From Caldalkalibacillus uzonensis (GTDB lineage Bacteria > Bacillota > Bacilli > Caldalkalibacillales > Caldalkalibacillaceae): a DNA stretch of 64,000 nt. Positions 1-9,989 of this stretch are shown one piece after another (within the stretch, counting starts at the first letter, position 1; every line of letters starts with the position of its first letter). A model generated the notes under the pieces. That model saw only the letters and a list, made by a program, of their open reading frames with translations, was not told where the DNA came from and did no database searches. The stretch spans positions 1-64,000 of the forward strand of contig NZ_JAUSUQ010000014.1 of assembly GCF_030814135.1 (NCBI RefSeq), given 5' to 3'. The translations under genes were made by a program, and so were the position numbers.

Positions 1-79
1 AAGCTTCACGCGCTCGACTTGCATGTATTAGGCGTGCCGCCAGCGTTCGTCCTGAGCCAGGATCAAACTCTCCGTAAAA
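1..79 (-). rRNA. rrs: 16S ribosomal RNA, 5' end only
   Basis: Read on the minus strand this is the canonical bacterial 16S start, with GAGAGTTTGATCCTGGC followed by the universally conserved first helix region and the V1 start. The gene runs off the left edge, so only about 79 bases are present. The mature 5' end is placed near 79 by analogy with Bacillus and may be off by a few bases. The upstream motif CTTGAAAACTGAACAAAGC at about 117-135 is the usual Bacillus pre-16S leader element. Confidence 0.97.
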
Positions 80-157
80 GTCATTCCCAAAGGAATGAGC
101 CTCGCACGCTTGTGCTTTGTTCAGTTTTCAAGGTTCTGTTTTGAAGCGACATTCCTT

Positions 158-185
158 AGTATAACACAACTTAGTTTAATGTCAA
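158..185 (-). promoter_or_regulatory. rrn promoter P2
   Basis: On the minus strand TTGACA (180-185), 16 bases, TATACT (158-163). It lies about 80-100 bases before the 16S 5' end and, with the second promoter further upstream, gives the tandem promoter arrangement typical of Bacillus rrn operons. Confidence 0.85.
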
Positions 186-273
186 TAGTTAATTTTTGCT
201 AGGAGGAATTAAAAATAACTTTAGTAACGGTGTGCTCCTATCATTTAAAGCCGCTTTCGCAGCGACAAGAGAT

Positions 274-302
274 AATATATCATAGCCCTGTACCGATTGC
301 AA
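274..302 (-). promoter_or_regulatory. rrn promoter P1
   Basis: On the minus strand TTGCAA (297-302), 17 bases, TATATT (274-279), about 115 bases upstream of P2 and in the same direction as the 16S gene. Confidence 0.75.
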
Positions 303-540
303 CTAGAATATTTTTCCATCTCCTTGATAAACCAATTGGAGCAACACTATAGGATGGGCAGCAATGAGCAGAAAATTTGTATGACGGGAGAAAATTTTGC
401 CGCAATAAAAAAGCCACAATGTGGTTGCACTAGCTAATAATAAGTACACTTGAGTCATCCGCTGTTTCTCCTCCGTACCAGCCCCCGCTTCACAAAACGA
501 GTTGATGGCTTTCTTACCACAAAATTATTTCGTTACACGA
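303..540. other. Intergenic DNA between rrn promoters and the pbuG terminator
   Basis: No gene is supported here. The only structure seen is a very short hairpin on the minus strand near 403-418 (CCAC/GTGG) followed by a T tract, too weak to call a terminator. A 77-residue reading frame starting at 502 has no ribosome binding site and runs antisense to pbuG. Confidence 0.5.
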
Positions 541-579
541 AATAAAATGCCTTGCGAGTTCCGACGACTCACAAGGCAT
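541..579 (-). terminator. Rho-independent terminator of the purine permease gene
   Basis: Minus-strand hairpin with arms ATGCCTTG/CAAGGCAT extended by GAG/CTC (547-579), followed by TTTATTT. It sits 58 bases after the permease stop codon. Confidence 0.8.
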
Positions 580-636
580 CTTTTTCATTTTAATACCTGG
601 AAGCCTATTTTAAGCAAAGATCGGCCGCGCAGCGGT

Positions 637-1953
637 CTATTCGACCAACCAAATAAAGTAAGCCAGGAAGATGAAGAACATGACGTACATAATGGGGTGT
701 ACGTCTTTATATTCCCCTTTAAAAATCTTAGTTAAGGGATACATGATAAAGCCTAAGGCGATCCCCGTGGCAATACTATATGTCAAGGGCATGGCGATAA
801 TCGTGACAAAAGCCGGTAAAGCAAACTCAAGTTTGTTCCATTCAATCGACCCCAAAGCTCCTGCCATTAGCACACCCACGATAATTAAAGCAGGTGATGT
901 TAACCCCGGATTTTCCAAAAAGATTTCCAGTAAGGGAGAGAAAAAGAGAGCAACTAAAAACAGCCCTGCCACAACGACCGATGTAAAGCCTGTCCGTCCT
1001 CCAGCAGCGACACCGGCTGAAGACTCAATATAAGATGTGGTCGTGGAAGTTCCCAAAACAGCACCTACCACAGTAGCAACAGAATCAGATGAGAGCGCTC
1101 TGGATGCCCGGGGCAGCTTATTGTTTTTCAGAAACCCGGCTTGATTGGCAACAGCCATCAATGTTCCGGCTGTATCAAAAAAGTCCACAAACAAGAAGGT
1201 AAAGATAACAACCAGCATTTGGGCCGTAAAAAATTGTTCCGGATGACTCAAAGGGTAAGCGATGGCAGCCCCAAATGTGGGGGCAAGGCTGGGTATGCTG
1301 GACACAATGGCCGATGGCATGGAGACAATGCCTACCACCATACCAGCTAATGCAGTCAGGATCATCCCATAGAAAATGCCGCCTTTAAAACCGCGAATCA
1401 TAAATAATGCCGTAATCACCAAGCCGAAGATGGCCAGCAGGGTGGACGGTGTCATTAATTCACCCAATTGTACGAGTGTCACCTCATCAGCGACGATAAT
1501 GCCAGCATTTTGCATCCCAATAAAGGCAATAAAGAAACCAATACCGGCTCCAGCAGCCAATTTGAGCTGCAGAGGAATGGCATTAATAATCGTTTCGCGC
1601 ACCTTGGTCAGGGTCAAAATAAAGAAAATAAGACCAGATACCATCACACCAGCTAAGGCTGCCTGCCAGGGAATGCCCATACCCAGCACCACCGTATAGG
1701 CGAAAAAAGCATTAAGTCCCATTCCAGGCGCCAACGCAATCGGGTATTTAGCCCATAAACCCATGATTAAACAGCCGAGAGCAGAAGCCAGTGCCGTGGC
1801 CACAAAAACAGCACCCGGATCCATTCCGGCATCAGCTAAAATAAAGGCATTGACAAACAAGATATAAGCCATGGCCAAAAAGGTGGTTAGGCCCGCAATA
1901 AATTCTTGCCGGTACGAGGTGTTATGTTTCTCAAATTCAAAGTACCGTTCCAT
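637..1953 (-). CDS. pbuG: NCS2-family guanine/hypoxanthine permease (PbuG/PbuO type)
   Basis: A 438-residue integral membrane protein that imports purine bases by cation symport. The sequence opens with MERYFEFEKHNTSYRQE, the AzgA-type start of this family, and contains the conserved membrane motif ALAPGMGLNAFF and a late FVDFFDTAGTL segment that is typical of adenine/guanine/hypoxanthine NCS2 carriers. I start at 1953 because AGGAGG lies 7 bases upstream; an in-frame ATG 12 codons earlier has no ribosome binding site. A guanine riboswitch and a terminator precede it, so expression should fall when guanine is plentiful. Substrate (guanine/hypoxanthine rather than adenine) is inferred from the riboswitch and family; PbuG and PbuO cannot be separated here. 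Confidence 0.93.
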   Translation of the reverse strand: MERYFEFEKHNTSYRQEFIAGLTTFLAMAYILFVNAFILADAGMDPGAVFVATALASALGCLIMGLWAKYPIALAPGMGLNAFFAYTVVLGMGIPWQAALAGVMVSGLIFFILTLTKVRETIINAIPLQLKLAAGAGIGFFIAFIGMQNAGIIVADEVTLVQLGELMTPSTLLAIFGLVITALFMIRGFKGGIFYGMILTALAGMVVGIVSMPSAIVSSIPSLAPTFGAAIAYPLSHPEQFFTAQMLVVIFTFLFVDFFDTAGTLMAVANQAGFLKNNKLPRASRALSSDSVATVVGAVLGTSTTTSYIESSAGVAAGGRTGFTSVVVAGLFLVALFFSPLLEIFLENPGLTSPALIIVGVLMAGALGSIEWNKLEFALPAFVTIIAMPLTYSIATGIALGFIMYPLTKIFKGEYKDVHPIMYVMFFIFLAYFIWLVE

Positions 1954-2057
1954 GTCGATCCTCCTCATGTTACTTCTGTTAACAGTCACAGCAGAGCACT
2001 TTTATTTTTTCGCCGAATTGGGGTGACCGCATTTAGCAGATGGTGCTCTAAAGCAAC

Positions 2058-2097
2058 AAAAAAGCAAAGCCAAGGCTCTTTCTACCTAGGCTTTGCT
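2058..2097 (-). terminator. Terminator in the pbuG leader, expression platform of the riboswitch
   Basis: Minus-strand hairpin AGCAAAGCCTAGG/CCTTGGCTTTGCT (2063-2097, one mismatch) followed by a run of six T. It lies between the purine aptamer and pbuG, 66 bases downstream of the aptamer, which fits the attenuation arrangement used by purine riboswitches. The antiterminator pairing was not worked out. Confidence 0.8.
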
Positions 2098-2162
2098 TAT
2101 CTGTTAAATGACATGCAGAGATGATGAAATGACAGAGGAGGACCTCTTCATTCCTGTCACTC

Positions 2163-2233
2163 CGCACGTAGTCAAGCAATTTACGGTTGCCTGGTAGAGA
2201 CACCTGAGCCATATTCTCAGGCATATACGCGCG
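2163..2233 (-). promoter_or_regulatory. Purine (guanine-class) riboswitch aptamer
   Basis: On the minus strand the three-helix purine aptamer is recognisable. P1 pairs CGCGCGT (2227-2233) with ACGTGCG (2163-2169). P2 has the loop AATATGG, J2/3 reads GTCTCTACC, and P3 carries the L3 signature ACCGTAAAT. J3/1 reads GACTACG, with C at the specificity position equivalent to xpt C74, so the ligand should be guanine or hypoxanthine rather than adenine. It lies in the leader of the purine permease gene. Confidence 0.93.
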
Positions 2234-2275
2234 AAACAATAATATTGATGTTAAGACATGCCTGTAACCATCTTT

Positions 2276-2304
2276 AGTGTAAATGAAATGTAGATTTTCG
2301 TCAA
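2276..2304 (-). promoter_or_regulatory. Promoter of the riboswitch-pbuG unit
   Basis: Minus strand TTGACG (2299-2304), 17 bases, TACACT (2276-2281). Transcription would start near 2269, about 36 bases before the aptamer P1 helix. Confidence 0.75.
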
Positions 2305-2386
2305 CAAAAAACCGAACATTTCCTTGAATATTTACCAGAAGGTTCGTGTTATACTTGGGACATATTGGCCGTTTATTCCTGACCCA

Positions 2387-3925
2387 TTATTCCCATTCAA
2401 TCGTAGCCGGGGGTTTAGAGGTAATGTCATACACCACCCGGTTGACACCGGGCACTTCATTACAAATCCGGTTAGAAATCCGTTCTAACACATCATAAGG
2501 GATACGTGCCCAATCAGCCGTCATGCCGTCCACAGAGGTGACCGCCCTGATTCCAACGGTATAATCATAAGTACGGGCATCACCCATGACACCTACGGAG
2601 CGAATATTAGGCAGGGTGGTGAAGTACTGCCAGATGTCACGCTCCAGCCCTGCTTTTTTAATCTCCTCACGTAAAATGTAATCTGATTCACGCACAATCT
2701 CCAGTTTCTCTTCTGTCACTTCGCCCAAAACACGGATCGCAAGGCCTGGACCGGGGAAAGGTTGGCGCCAGACAATTTCGGGCGGAAGCCCAAGTTCTTC
2801 ACCCAGCTTACGCACCTCATCCTTAAACAGCGTATTAAGAGGCTCGATTAAATCCATTTTCATTTCTTCCGGCAACCCGCCTACATTATGGTGTGACTTA
2901 ATGGTTTGAGCTGTCTCTGTTCCGCTCTCAATAATGTCCGTATACAATGTTCCCTGAGCCAGGAAATCCATCTCTTCAAGTTTACTGGCTTCTTCCTCAA
3001 ACACATAAATAAATTCATTACCAATGATTTTCCGTTTTTGCTCCGGGTCAGATACCCCTTTTAACTTTTGTAAAAAGCGTTCCCGGGCGTCCACCTTTAC
3101 TACGTTCATTTGGAACTTGTCAGCAAAAGTTTGCATGACACTGTCAGCTTCACCTTTGCGCAGCAAACCATGATCCACAAACATACAGGTTAACTGGTCA
3201 CCGATGGCCCTGTGAACCAGAGCAGCAACAACCGATGAGTCTACCCCTCCGCTTAAGGCGCACAGCACTTTTTTGTCCCCCACTTGTTGGCGAATAGCTG
3301 CCACAGCCTGATCAATAAAGGCATCCATCGTCCATTCACCTTTGCACTGACACACACCATACACAAACTGTCTCAGTATCTCCATGCCCTTTAATGTGTG
3401 TCTGACCTCTGGATGGAACTGCACAGCATACAACTTTCTGTCCCTATCCTCCATAGCAGCCACCGGACAAGTGGGACTCACTGCGGTGACTTCAAAACCA
3501 GCCGGAGGTTCCTGGACAAGGTCTCCATGGCTCATCCATACCACTTGCTCCTCTTCAAGCCCTTGCAACAAAACAGAACCGGCTCGCAGGGAAAGTGTGG
3601 CCTTGCCATATTCACGGTGCTGGGCTTTTTCCACACGCCCTCCCAAATGATGAGCCAAGAGCTGCATCCCATAACAAATACCCAAAATGGGGATGTTCAG
3701 CTCAAAAATGCGCTGGTCACACCGGGGAGCTCCTTCATCATATACGCTGTTGGGACCACCTGAGAAGATAATCCCTTTAGGATTGAGCTCCTTCAATTTT
3801 TCCACAGGAATATGATAAGGCAAGAGCTCACTGTATACCCCCAGCTCACGAATGCGCCTGGCAATGAGCTGATTGTACTGCCCCCCAAAATCAAGTACTA
3901 CAATCATTTCGTCTGGTCTTTCCAT
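2387..3925 (-). CDS. guaA: GMP synthase (glutamine-hydrolysing)
   Basis: 512 residues, the normal length. It converts XMP to GMP using glutamine and ATP. The N-terminal class I amidotransferase domain shows the catalytic cysteine in GICYGMQ (Cys84) and the histidine in QFHPEV. The ATP-pyrophosphatase domain has the P-loop GGVDSSV, and the C-terminal dimerisation domain ends with [11 protein letters not shown], typical of GuaA. AGGAGG stands 9 bases before the chosen ATG. It lies directly upstream of the guanine-riboswitch permease gene, placing GMP synthesis next to guanine uptake, but I see no purine aptamer in its own 93-base upstream gap. Confidence 0.97.
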   Translation of the reverse strand: MERPDEMIVVLDFGGQYNQLIARRIRELGVYSELLPYHIPVEKLKELNPKGIIFSGGPNSVYDEGAPRCDQRIFELNIPILGICYGMQLLAHHLGGRVEKAQHREYGKATLSLRAGSVLLQGLEEEQVVWMSHGDLVQEPPAGFEVTAVSPTCPVAAMEDRDRKLYAVQFHPEVRHTLKGMEILRQFVYGVCQCKGEWTMDAFIDQAVAAIRQQVGDKKVLCALSGGVDSSVVAALVHRAIGDQLTCMFVDHGLLRKGEADSVMQTFADKFQMNVVKVDARERFLQKLKGVSDPEQKRKIIGNEFIYVFEEEASKLEEMDFLAQGTLYTDIIESGTETAQTIKSHHNVGGLPEEMKMDLIEPLNTLFKDEVRKLGEELGLPPEIVWRQPFPGPGLAIRVLGEVTEEKLEIVRESDYILREEIKKAGLERDIWQYFTTLPNIRSVGVMGDARTYDYTVGIRAVTSVDGMTADWARIPYDVLERISNRICNEVPGVNRVVYDITSKPPATIEWE

Positions 3926-4018
3926 TGTGTTGTCCTCCTATTCTCGCATTTCTTCTGCATGTCATCAGGCATCACGTTCTTTTCTATTTCTAACAAGTCA
4001 GCTGACAAAGGTCAACCT

Positions 4019-6268
4019 TTATTTTTTCCCTGGTGAAGATTTTAATTGTTTCATGACTGAGAGCCAGAGCTGGTAAATCTGCCGCATGCTTGAGGCTGAA
4101 AGGGAATGGTTACCATAGCGCGTTTCTTCAAAGCGGCGGATTAAGGGGATTAACTGCTGGATCTCCAACTCGCTTTCCAGGCTTAACACATATTCACGCA
4201 ATGTTTGGGAAGGGTGCTTCGGTTTGATAAAACGTCCCAAATAGCGGAGCAACACAGCGTATGTGTTCATCAACCACCGCTGATCTGTACCCTGCCGGTA
4301 ACGCCAAATAATCCAGGACAAGATCACTCTCCGCCAAGTGAAAACAAAAACCAAGCTGACGATACACATAAACCCCAAAGCTATAGCGATCATCCAACCC
4401 ACGGGCTGCAGACCATGTGTCAGGTTTTGATTATCCACCTGTGCGGCTGCCGATTCACTTTCCTGCTCTAAGTACTGTTCAGACCGCTGTTCCTCTAGAA
4501 ACTCTTGCTGTGCAGTTGCACTGTCCCACTCCTGAGTGAGGTCCAGATCATCCCGTTCGAATTGGTAAGGATTCTGGAAGGTACGCGTTGGCTCAAAAGG
4601 AACCCAGCCGACGCCTGGAAAATAAACTTCCACCCAAGAATGAGCATTTTTATTGCGCACCACTGTGTTATAAGTACGGTCATGACGGTCCACGACTTCT
4701 CCAGACGTAAAGCCCTTGACCCAGCGGGCCGGAATATCCAAAGTGCGCAACATCACCACCATGGCAGAGGAAAAGTTATCACAATAACCACGCTGTGTTT
4801 CAAACAAGAACTGATCCACATAATCCTCACCGGGTCCCGGCACAGGCACATCCTCTGTTTCATATTCGAAGCCGTTCAGCCGAAAATAAGCCTCAATGGC
4901 CCGTACCTGGTCATACATGGTCTCTTCCCCTTCAACCGCTTCAAGCGCCAGCTGGCCCACCCTGTCTGGAAGAGTATCAGGCAGCTGGGTGTAACGGTTG
5001 CGGATCTCTGCAGGTATTTGCTCTGTATTTGCTTCCCTCAGGGCTTTCACTGAATAGGACGGGAAGGCACTAACCAGTTCATATCCTGAGAGCGGGGCCG
5101 GTTGATAATGATGAAGACGATCATAACTGAACCAACGCCCGGAAAACCTCTCCCATCCGGCAACGACGTCTGTATTGGTAAAGACTTTGACTTCAAGTGG
5201 ATCTCCTGGGTAAAACAGCTGGGCCCGTTCCCCGGCAAAATACAACTCGGCCCGGATCATGTCAGTCTCCGTTGCTGGATCCGCCAAGAAGAGATCCATG
5301 TTAGTTCTGACCTGTTCCACATCGTCGAAGGCAAAGAAAATTTCCATGCTGTCAGAGTTTTCCCATCCCTGACCATTATAATAATCCCGAGACTCCCCAC
5401 GCCAATAATGAAGGGTCTCCGTCACAGCCTGAAACACAATGGTATCATCTTCAATAAAAGGACCACCCAGCACTTCATCCGCTCCATCGTATCCAACCCG
5501 CTGCACCGCTCTTGCTCCGGAGCCTTCTGAATAAGCTTGAATAAAAGCCACCGGGTCGGGCCAGGCAGGCTCAGCCTTTGGCGCCGTATAAGCGACACTT
5601 GCTGCTGCCACAATAAAAACCAGACTGAGCACCATCCAGCTTGCAGGACGGAATGCTGCACCCGTCCCTCCCTGTTGTTCAGCTTTACTGGCAATATGCC
5701 TCCAGTGAACCACAGACAAAAGCAGAAATCCACCCAGCACCGTCCTAATGACCGGGCCTTTAGCGTCAAAGGGGGTAAAAGTGTCCAAGACAGCCAGATA
5801 GGTGATGGTCATCACGACAAAGTACAACACCCGCTGCCTTAGAAACACACTTTCATACAAAGAGAGAGCAATTAGCCATATCAACATGAAGAAGAAAAAG
5901 GTCCGGCTTAAAAATGACACACTGCTCCAATCGCGCTCTAAAATAAAGGGAATAGCATAAACAAGTTCCTGAACAAGATAGGAAAGCCAGCTGAGACTGA
6001 ACAAAGGGCCGGTGAAGTACAAGTGATGAAGTAAGAACAGCCACACTAAACTAACCAGCGGCACGGAAAAGTACCAGGCCAACCTTAAAACTTTTAGCAC
6101 CATTACAATCACAAAGAAAATCACAAAAGGGTAAACCGCATGAGTCTCGGTCAATAAGGGAAGAGGGCGCAACCACTCCCAAAACAGCAAGGTGAGCAAG
6201 GCTAACATAACACTGGTTAACAAAGGGCTTGCTGAACCTTGCCTTTGATCATTGTACAAGAGAAGCAT
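4019..6268 (-). CDS. Membrane-anchored transglutaminase-like protein (TgpA/YebA type)
   Basis: 749 residues. About 200 N-terminal residues hold seven or so hydrophobic segments (DUF3488-like), followed by an outside region with a transglutaminase core: cysteine in RGYCDNFSSAM, histidine in NKNAHSWVEVYF, and WVPFEPTRTF where the third member of the triad is expected. One more membrane segment (near residue 600) precedes a cytoplasmic DUF4129-like tail. The ATG at 6268 has AAGGAG 8 bases upstream, so I prefer it over the GTG at 6277. It overlaps the DUF58 gene by 20 bases and forms an operon with it and the MoxR ATPase, the usual arrangement of this conserved trio; the biological substrate is unknown. 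Confidence 0.85.
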   Translation of the reverse strand: MLLLYNDQRQGSASPLLTSVMLALLTLLFWEWLRPLPLLTETHAVYPFVIFFVIVMVLKVLRLAWYFSVPLVSLVWLFLLHHLYFTGPLFSLSWLSYLVQELVYAIPFILERDWSSVSFLSRTFFFFMLIWLIALSLYESVFLRQRVLYFVVMTITYLAVLDTFTPFDAKGPVIRTVLGGFLLLSVVHWRHIASKAEQQGGTGAAFRPASWMVLSLVFIVAAASVAYTAPKAEPAWPDPVAFIQAYSEGSGARAVQRVGYDGADEVLGGPFIEDDTIVFQAVTETLHYWRGESRDYYNGQGWENSDSMEIFFAFDDVEQVRTNMDLFLADPATETDMIRAELYFAGERAQLFYPGDPLEVKVFTNTDVVAGWERFSGRWFSYDRLHHYQPAPLSGYELVSAFPSYSVKALREANTEQIPAEIRNRYTQLPDTLPDRVGQLALEAVEGEETMYDQVRAIEAYFRLNGFEYETEDVPVPGPGEDYVDQFLFETQRGYCDNFSSAMVVMLRTLDIPARWVKGFTSGEVVDRHDRTYNTVVRNKNAHSWVEVYFPGVGWVPFEPTRTFQNPYQFERDDLDLTQEWDSATAQQEFLEEQRSEQYLEQESESAAAQVDNQNLTHGLQPVGWMIAIALGFMCIVSLVFVFTWRRVILSWIIWRYRQGTDQRWLMNTYAVLLRYLGRFIKPKHPSQTLREYVLSLESELEIQQLIPLIRRFEETRYGNHSLSASSMRQIYQLWLSVMKQLKSSPGKK

Positions 6269-7481
6269 TAAGCTCACTCCTTGACAGGTGAGACGGGAAT
6301 AAAGGGGAGGTGATGGGGTATACTGGGATCCCCTCCCTGTTGAGCACTGACAGCGCGTCTTTTTCAGCAGATGTCATTTCCCGTCCTCCTTTTATCCAAA
6401 AAAATTCTGCTTGAATCTTACGATAGGCTAAATCAGCCAGCATCATGGTCATCTTCTTATTTAAGACCGGAGAAACAATAACAACAGTTGTGCCCTGCGG
6501 AAGATGAGCCACCTCACGCAACACCGTCTTGATAAAAGGATAGGCAGCATCCGCTTTAATATGGGCCAAATGATCAAAGATGCGATACAGTTGTTCCCCT
6601 GCTCGCTCCAGGGGCAATACGGTCTGGGTCTTTCCGTAAGAAACCAATCCGCAGGCAAAATGATGTTTTAATGTATAGCGTACCAAAGTTGCGGTGAGGG
6701 ATATGGCCCACTCGAACAAGGGATGTTCCTCATCACCGTAAGCCTGTTTTTCCCTGTCTAAAAACAGCATTACATCGCGACGGAGCTTATGCTCAAATTC
6801 TTTGGTTTTAAGTCCCCCGCTTTTGGCACTTGCTTTCCAATGGATACGGGCCAAGCGGTCACCTGGGACATACTCCCGGGTGCCAATAACCGAGGCCATC
6901 TCCTCACTTTTCTTGACATGGCGGGCACGACCCAGGCCCGTATTGCGGTCATTTACAACAGGCCAGCTGAAAATCTCCTGATAACGGGGGTAGACCACGA
7001 CTGTCTGTCGTGCTTCCACTTGCTTTGTACACTTGACAAAACCAAACCAATCACCTGTCTTGAGTTCGACCCGCTGCCATTGATAGCGGCCTCTGGGAAG
7101 CTCGTCAATCCGATAAGTCACTTTAAACATGCGTTTAAACCACGGGAAGACCATGATCTCCTTTACTGATGTTCTTGCTTTCAGCTGTGCAGGAAGATGA
7201 TCAGCAAGAACGAGGTAGACCAAGGGCAAACGATAAGGATTATGCACAATAAGGCTCACTTGGAGCGCCTCCCCGGCCACACAGCGTTCTCTACTGACTT
7301 CCCGTTCAACAGTCACCCCGCTTAATCCAAAAAAATATTGGAGTACAGCTAAGAAAGCAACGGGTGCATACGTGTAAAAAATAAACCAACTGATAAACCC
7401 GCCCTGAAATTTGGCAAAGGCGTAAGTGACCAGCAGCAAGACCAAAATGGTGAACAATCCTGTCGATGAGCGCAGGGACAT
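6249..7481 (-). CDS. DUF58 domain protein (YeaD type)
   Basis: 410 residues. Two hydrophobic segments fill the first 55 residues; the rest is predicted soluble and ends in a von Willebrand-like fold. The DUF58 signature PGDRLARIHWKASAK is clear near residue 205. AGGAG lies 8 bases before the ATG. Genes of this family sit between a MoxR ATPase and a TgpA-like transglutaminase, exactly as here, and MoxR-VWA pairs usually act as chaperone-like assembly factors. A specific role cannot be deduced from the sequence. Confidence 0.85.
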   Translation of the reverse strand: MSLRSSTGLFTILVLLLVTYAFAKFQGGFISWFIFYTYAPVAFLAVLQYFFGLSGVTVEREVSRERCVAGEALQVSLIVHNPYRLPLVYLVLADHLPAQLKARTSVKEIMVFPWFKRMFKVTYRIDELPRGRYQWQRVELKTGDWFGFVKCTKQVEARQTVVVYPRYQEIFSWPVVNDRNTGLGRARHVKKSEEMASVIGTREYVPGDRLARIHWKASAKSGGLKTKEFEHKLRRDVMLFLDREKQAYGDEEHPLFEWAISLTATLVRYTLKHHFACGLVSYGKTQTVLPLERAGEQLYRIFDHLAHIKADAAYPFIKTVLREVAHLPQGTTVVIVSPVLNKKMTMMLADLAYRKIQAEFFWIKGGREMTSAEKDALSVLNREGIPVYPITSPLFPSHLSRSELNASLVQ

Positions 7482-7491
7482 TCAATCACTC

Positions 7492-8472
7492 CTAGCTTTT
7501 CATCACTTCTTCCACTACAGGGACACTGACATGCTTCAAAACCTCAGCGATGATGAGTTCCACACTGGCCCCATTTAAGCGTGCTTCAGATGTGAGGATG
7601 ATACGATGGCCCAGAGTATAAGGAGCCAAATATTTCACATCATCAGGAATCACATAATCCCGCCCCCGGATAAAGGCCAGGGCTTGTGCGGCATGAAGCA
7701 GGGCAATCGAACCACGCGGACTGGCTCCAAGGTAGACACTGGGATGCTCCCGGGTAGCACGGGCTAGGGCTACCATATACCGTGCAACCGAATCCTCAAC
7801 ATACACTTTGCGAACCTCCTCCTGCAGGTTGACCAGTTCTTCGATAGACATCACCGCTTCCAGCTTGTCAATGGGATGTCCTGCTCTGAGGCGGACTAAT
7901 AAGTCTACTTCTTGATCTTTAGAAGGATAGCCAAGCTTTAATTTTAATAGAAAACGGTCCAATTGGGCCTCGGGCAACGGATAAGTGCCTTCATACTCGA
8001 TGGGATTTTGGGTGGCCATCACCAAAAAAGGCGATGGCAGCGGCCGGGTTTCACCATCTACTGTCACACTGCCCTCTTCCATTGCTTCCAGCAAGGCAGA
8101 CTGGGTTTTGGGAGAAGTCCGGTTGATCTCATCGGCCAATACAATGTGTCCAAAAATGGGGCCTGGGCGAAACTCAAACTTAAGTTCCTTCTGATTAAAA
8201 ATCGACACACCCGTGACATCCGACGGCAACAGGTCCGGGGTAAATTGAATGCGTTTAAATGTACAGCCCAGAGAACGGGCCAGAGAACGGACAAGCATGG
8301 TTTTACCAACCCCAGGCACATCTTCCAGCAATATATGTCCTTTGGCCAATATAGCGACTAAAGTCAGTTCCACAACCTGTTCTTTGCCCACCATCACCTT
8401 ATGCACATTGTTCATGACTTCTGCTAGTTTAGGATGATACTGATCCACTGAAACAAGATTTGAATCGGTCAT
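7492..8472 (-). CDS. MoxR-family AAA ATPase (YeaC type)
   Basis: 326 residues. Walker A is GVGKT within [13 protein letters not shown], Walker B is LADEINR, and sensor 1 lies in [19 protein letters not shown], all typical of MoxR AAA+ proteins. I start at 8472 because AAGGAGG lies 5 bases ahead of that ATG; a reading frame starting 16 codons earlier lacks a site. It is the first gene of the MoxR-DUF58-transglutaminase operon, with a 10-base gap to the next gene. Family members act as ATP-driven chaperones for VWA-domain partners, here presumably the DUF58 protein. Confidence 0.9.
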   Translation of the reverse strand: MTDSNLVSVDQYHPKLAEVMNNVHKVMVGKEQVVELTLVAILAKGHILLEDVPGVGKTMLVRSLARSLGCTFKRIQFTPDLLPSDVTGVSIFNQKELKFEFRPGPIFGHIVLADEINRTSPKTQSALLEAMEEGSVTVDGETRPLPSPFLVMATQNPIEYEGTYPLPEAQLDRFLLKLKLGYPSKDQEVDLLVRLRAGHPIDKLEAVMSIEELVNLQEEVRKVYVEDSVARYMVALARATREHPSVYLGASPRGSIALLHAAQALAFIRGRDYVIPDDVKYLAPYTLGHRIILTSEARLNGASVELIIAEVLKHVSVPVVEEVMKS

Positions 8473-8650
8473 AAGCGCCTCCTTGTTCTCTCGTTCCTTT
8501 TCTATGATTCTATTTCCCATTATTCCATTAATACCATTCCACCCTGCTTTTAATCCTTTTCTTTGATGTTAACATACTGCAAGTGAAGAAGGAATTTTAG
8601 AGATAAAAGACGAATACGTTGAAGAAAAGTTCTAGAACGGAGAAAAAAAC

Positions 8651-9580
8651 ATGTATATCTTTATTGTCAATCCTGTATCAGGGAATGGTAAAGGGTTAAA
8701 AATATGGAAAAAAGTACGCAAGGAGCTGGATAAACGGCAAGTTCCTTACCGCTCCTTTTTTACCAAACAAGCTGGTCATGGTACAGAGCTGGCTAAACAA
8801 CTGGCCGAACTCTACCAAGAAAAAATAACAGCCATCATCGCCGTAGGCGGTGATGGCACCGTACACGAAATCATTAATGGATTGTCTAAGTACCCCCGAA
8901 TCCCGTTTAGTGCGATTTCAGCCGGTTCCGGCAACGACTTTGCCCGGGGTTTTGGCCTGCCCCGACGTCCCTTGCCTGCCTTAAACCACATTTTGGCCAC
9001 TTCTTCCTCATCCCTTGCCCGCTATGATATGGGGGTTTACCACCTGGGCCATAAGCGTAAGGGAAAAGGTTATTTTATCAACGGGATTGGTGTCGGTTTT
9101 GACGGTGAAGTGGCTAAATATACCAACCAGGCGCGCTATAAAAAATGGCTGAACACCTTTAAGCTGGGGATATTGGCTTATGTGATCTCAGCACTTAAAT
9201 TATTGTTCAAATACCGGACACAGGAAGTCATCATCAGGGTCGACGGGCAGGAATACACCTTTAGGGATGTGTGGCTGGTAGCTATATGTAATATCCCTTA
9301 TTATGGGGGCGGTATGAAAATCATTCCCCAAGCTCGCCCCAACGATGGACTGCTTAATGTTTGCGTGGTCCATCAGCTTAAGCCATGGCAGGTGATGTTA
9401 GCCCTTGGCTCTGTTTATCTTGGCTGGCACACACGGCTTAAAGCTGTCAAGCTGATTAAAGGGGAAATGATCCAAGTGAGCAGCGAGGAGCCGATGACGG
9501 TTCATGCTGATGGTGAGATCATCGGAACCTCTCCCATCTTGTTAACCATCGAAAAAAGAACCCGGACCATATGGAGATGA
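8651..9580 (+). CDS. Diacylglycerol kinase-family lipid kinase (YegS/BmrU/DgkB type)
   Basis: 309 residues. The DAGK catalytic signature AVGGDGTVHEIINGL and the second loop ISAGSGNDFARGFGLP are intact, and the start IVNPVSGNGKG is typical. Such enzymes phosphorylate diacylglycerol or related lipids at the inner membrane face; in Bacillales DgkB recycles diacylglycerol made during lipoteichoic acid synthesis. The C-terminal half holds the beta-sandwich domain (HADGEIIGT). It is monocistronic and divergent from the MoxR operon. Which lipid it uses is not visible from the sequence. Confidence 0.85.
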   Translation: MYIFIVNPVSGNGKGLKIWKKVRKELDKRQVPYRSFFTKQAGHGTELAKQLAELYQEKITAIIAVGGDGTVHEIINGLSKYPRIPFSAISAGSGNDFARGFGLPRRPLPALNHILATSSSSLARYDMGVYHLGHKRKGKGYFINGIGVGFDGEVAKYTNQARYKKWLNTFKLGILAYVISALKLLFKYRTQEVIIRVDGQEYTFRDVWLVAICNIPYYGGGMKIIPQARPNDGLLNVCVVHQLKPWQVMLALGSVYLGWHTRLKAVKLIKGEMIQVSSEEPMTVHADGEIIGTSPILLTIEKRTRTIWR

Positions 9581-9608
9581 TTTCAACATCGCACCCAAGA
9601 CCGTCTAT

Positions 9609-9935
9609 TTAATGCACATGAGACCTGGGCTTGGTTGATGATAAAAAACGCTGGGGATCCCCTGCTGTTAAACACCTATAGATTGAACACCAGGAACGCT
9701 TAGCAAAATAGATCGGTACTCTCTGTTCCTTGGCCCGTTGTTTAATCACTTTAGATAAATTGTGATTGATATAATCGGTCAGAACCAGCACGGCATCCAC
9801 ATTCTTGGGGATCTCCCGTTTCACTTGCTGACACTTGCGTCCTGACACATGACAAATCTGACAGACACCCAATTCTTTTAATTGATCTGTAATATTACCC
9901 AGGTGATCGCCTCCGACAACCAGTAATGAGCGCAT
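9609..9935 (-). CDS. DUF2325 domain protein, probably iron regulated
   Basis: 108 residues. The start LLVVGGDHLGNI, the central pair CQICHVSGRKC, and the segment AVLVLTDYINHNLSKVIKQRAKE with IYFAKRSWCS match the DUF2325 family, small Rossmann-like proteins of unknown function. Three cysteines and a nearby histidine (CQICHVSGRKC) suggest metal binding, which is inference. GAGGTG lies 7 bases before the ATG. Its promoter lies between two good Fur boxes, so it should be expressed when iron is scarce. It is transcribed alone and ends 29 bases from the convergent lipid kinase gene. Confidence 0.82.
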   Translation of the reverse strand: MRSLLVVGGDHLGNITDQLKELGVCQICHVSGRKCQQVKREIPKNVDAVLVLTDYINHNLSKVIKQRAKEQRVPIYFAKRSWCSIYRCLTAGDPQRFLSSTKPRSHVH

Positions 9936-9989
9936 CTTTCATCACCTCTGTTCGATTGTTTTATAAACATGGCCGACTTTAACTTTTCA

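Noticed and set aside
3926-4018. Second purine riboswitch in front of guaA
   Set aside because: The 93-base gap contains no aptamer motifs and is too short for aptamer plus platform.
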